Assembly: GCA_018660305.1 (NCBI GenBank)
Contig: JABJKO010000203.1
Coordinates: 1-14,507 of the forward strand
From: Rhodospirillaceae bacterium
GTDB taxonomy: Bacteria; Pseudomonadota; Alphaproteobacteria; MPNO01; UBA2964
Direction: 5' to 3'
Length of the DNA: 14,507 bases
Both the position numbers and the translations under genes were made by a program. Shown here piece after piece: positions 14,330 through 14,507 of this stretch; position 1 is the stretch's first letter; each line of letters begins with the position of its first letter. Below the pieces are notes generated by a model. It saw only the letters and a program-made list of their open reading frames with translations, did no database searches and was not told where the DNA came from.

Positions 14330-14507
14330 CTATCCCTCGAAACCGTAATCCCGCTTGGCACCTTCCGGCGTCACATAGCCTTCGGCGATATCGCGCTTGA
14401 TGGCGTCGGGATCGCGTTTTTTCGGATCACCGAAACCGCCGCCGCCCGCCTTGTCGAGATAGAAGCCTTCACCCGCCTTCATTTCATAGCGGCCCGCCGC
14501 CTCAAGG
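14330..14507 (-). CDS. Hydantoinase B/5-oxoprolinase subunit, C-terminal end only
   Basis: Only the last 59 codons are in the window, ending at the TAG at 14330-14332; the gene continues beyond the right edge. The visible end has the family's C-terminal signature: a glycine run followed by FGDP and KKRDP, then IKRDIAEGYVTPEGAKRDYG. The B subunit (HyuB/OplaB type) works with an A subunit in ATP-dependent opening of hydantoin, oxoproline or related rings, or as part of an acetone-carboxylase-like enzyme. The A subunit would be expected just beyond the edge, but this is not visible. It converges on the binding-protein paralog 2 gene and may share its terminator. Confidence 0.85.
   Translation of the reverse strand, partial: LEAAGRYEMKAGEGFYLDKAGGGGFGDPKKRDPDAIKRDIAEGYVTPEGAKRDYGFEG

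Overview
The window comes from a moderately GC-rich proteobacterium. An alphaproteobacterium of Rhodospirillales type is my best guess, based on the mix of Tct/Bug-type periplasmic binding proteins, a TAXI protein, PF04909-type amidohydrolases and a hydantoinase B. This is inference from gene content; no rRNA or tRNA is present to anchor it.

Layout. (1) 2-895, +: C-terminal part of an alpha/beta hydrolase whose 5' end is outside the window. (2) 896-1228: convergent gap with no convincing gene. (3) 1229-4543, minus: a tripartite tricarboxylate transporter (TTT) unit. The binding-protein gene tctC comes first, then a strong hairpin, then a permease gene in which TctA and TctB are fused into one 695-residue protein. 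The tctC frame is split by one in-frame TAA. (4) 4544-4921: divergent control region with two inverted repeats. (5) 4922-6535, +: a LigI-like lactonase/amidohydrolase and a tandem YciI-domain protein with its own candidate promoter. (6) 6813-8009, minus: an MFS exporter-like gene preceded by three tandem 14-15 bp repeats. (7) 8246-8965, minus: an orphan ParA-type ATPase with its own terminator. (8) 9176-10549, minus: a TAXI-type binding protein that looks membrane-anchored at both ends. (9) 10822-14258, +: a metal-dependent amidohydrolase of PF04909 type, then two tandem paralogous TctC-type binding proteins, both ending in near-identical GGCCGGGA/TCCCGGCC terminators. (10) 14330-14507, minus: the C-terminus of a hydantoinase B/oxoprolinase subunit.

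How it may work together (inference). The window looks like an accessory catabolic region for organic acids. Periplasmic receptors and a TTT permease would capture carboxylates. The LigI-like enzyme, the YciI protein and the second amidohydrolase would act on lactone, ring-cleavage or amide intermediates. The ParA, MFS and TAXI genes have no visible functional tie to this.

I found no CRISPR array, tRNA, rRNA, intact insertion sequence or obvious defence system. The most unusual items are the single in-frame ochre codon in tctC, which lines up with a Lys/Arg position in both paralogs of this window; the triple repeat upstream of the MFS gene; and the duplicated binding protein-plus-terminator units.
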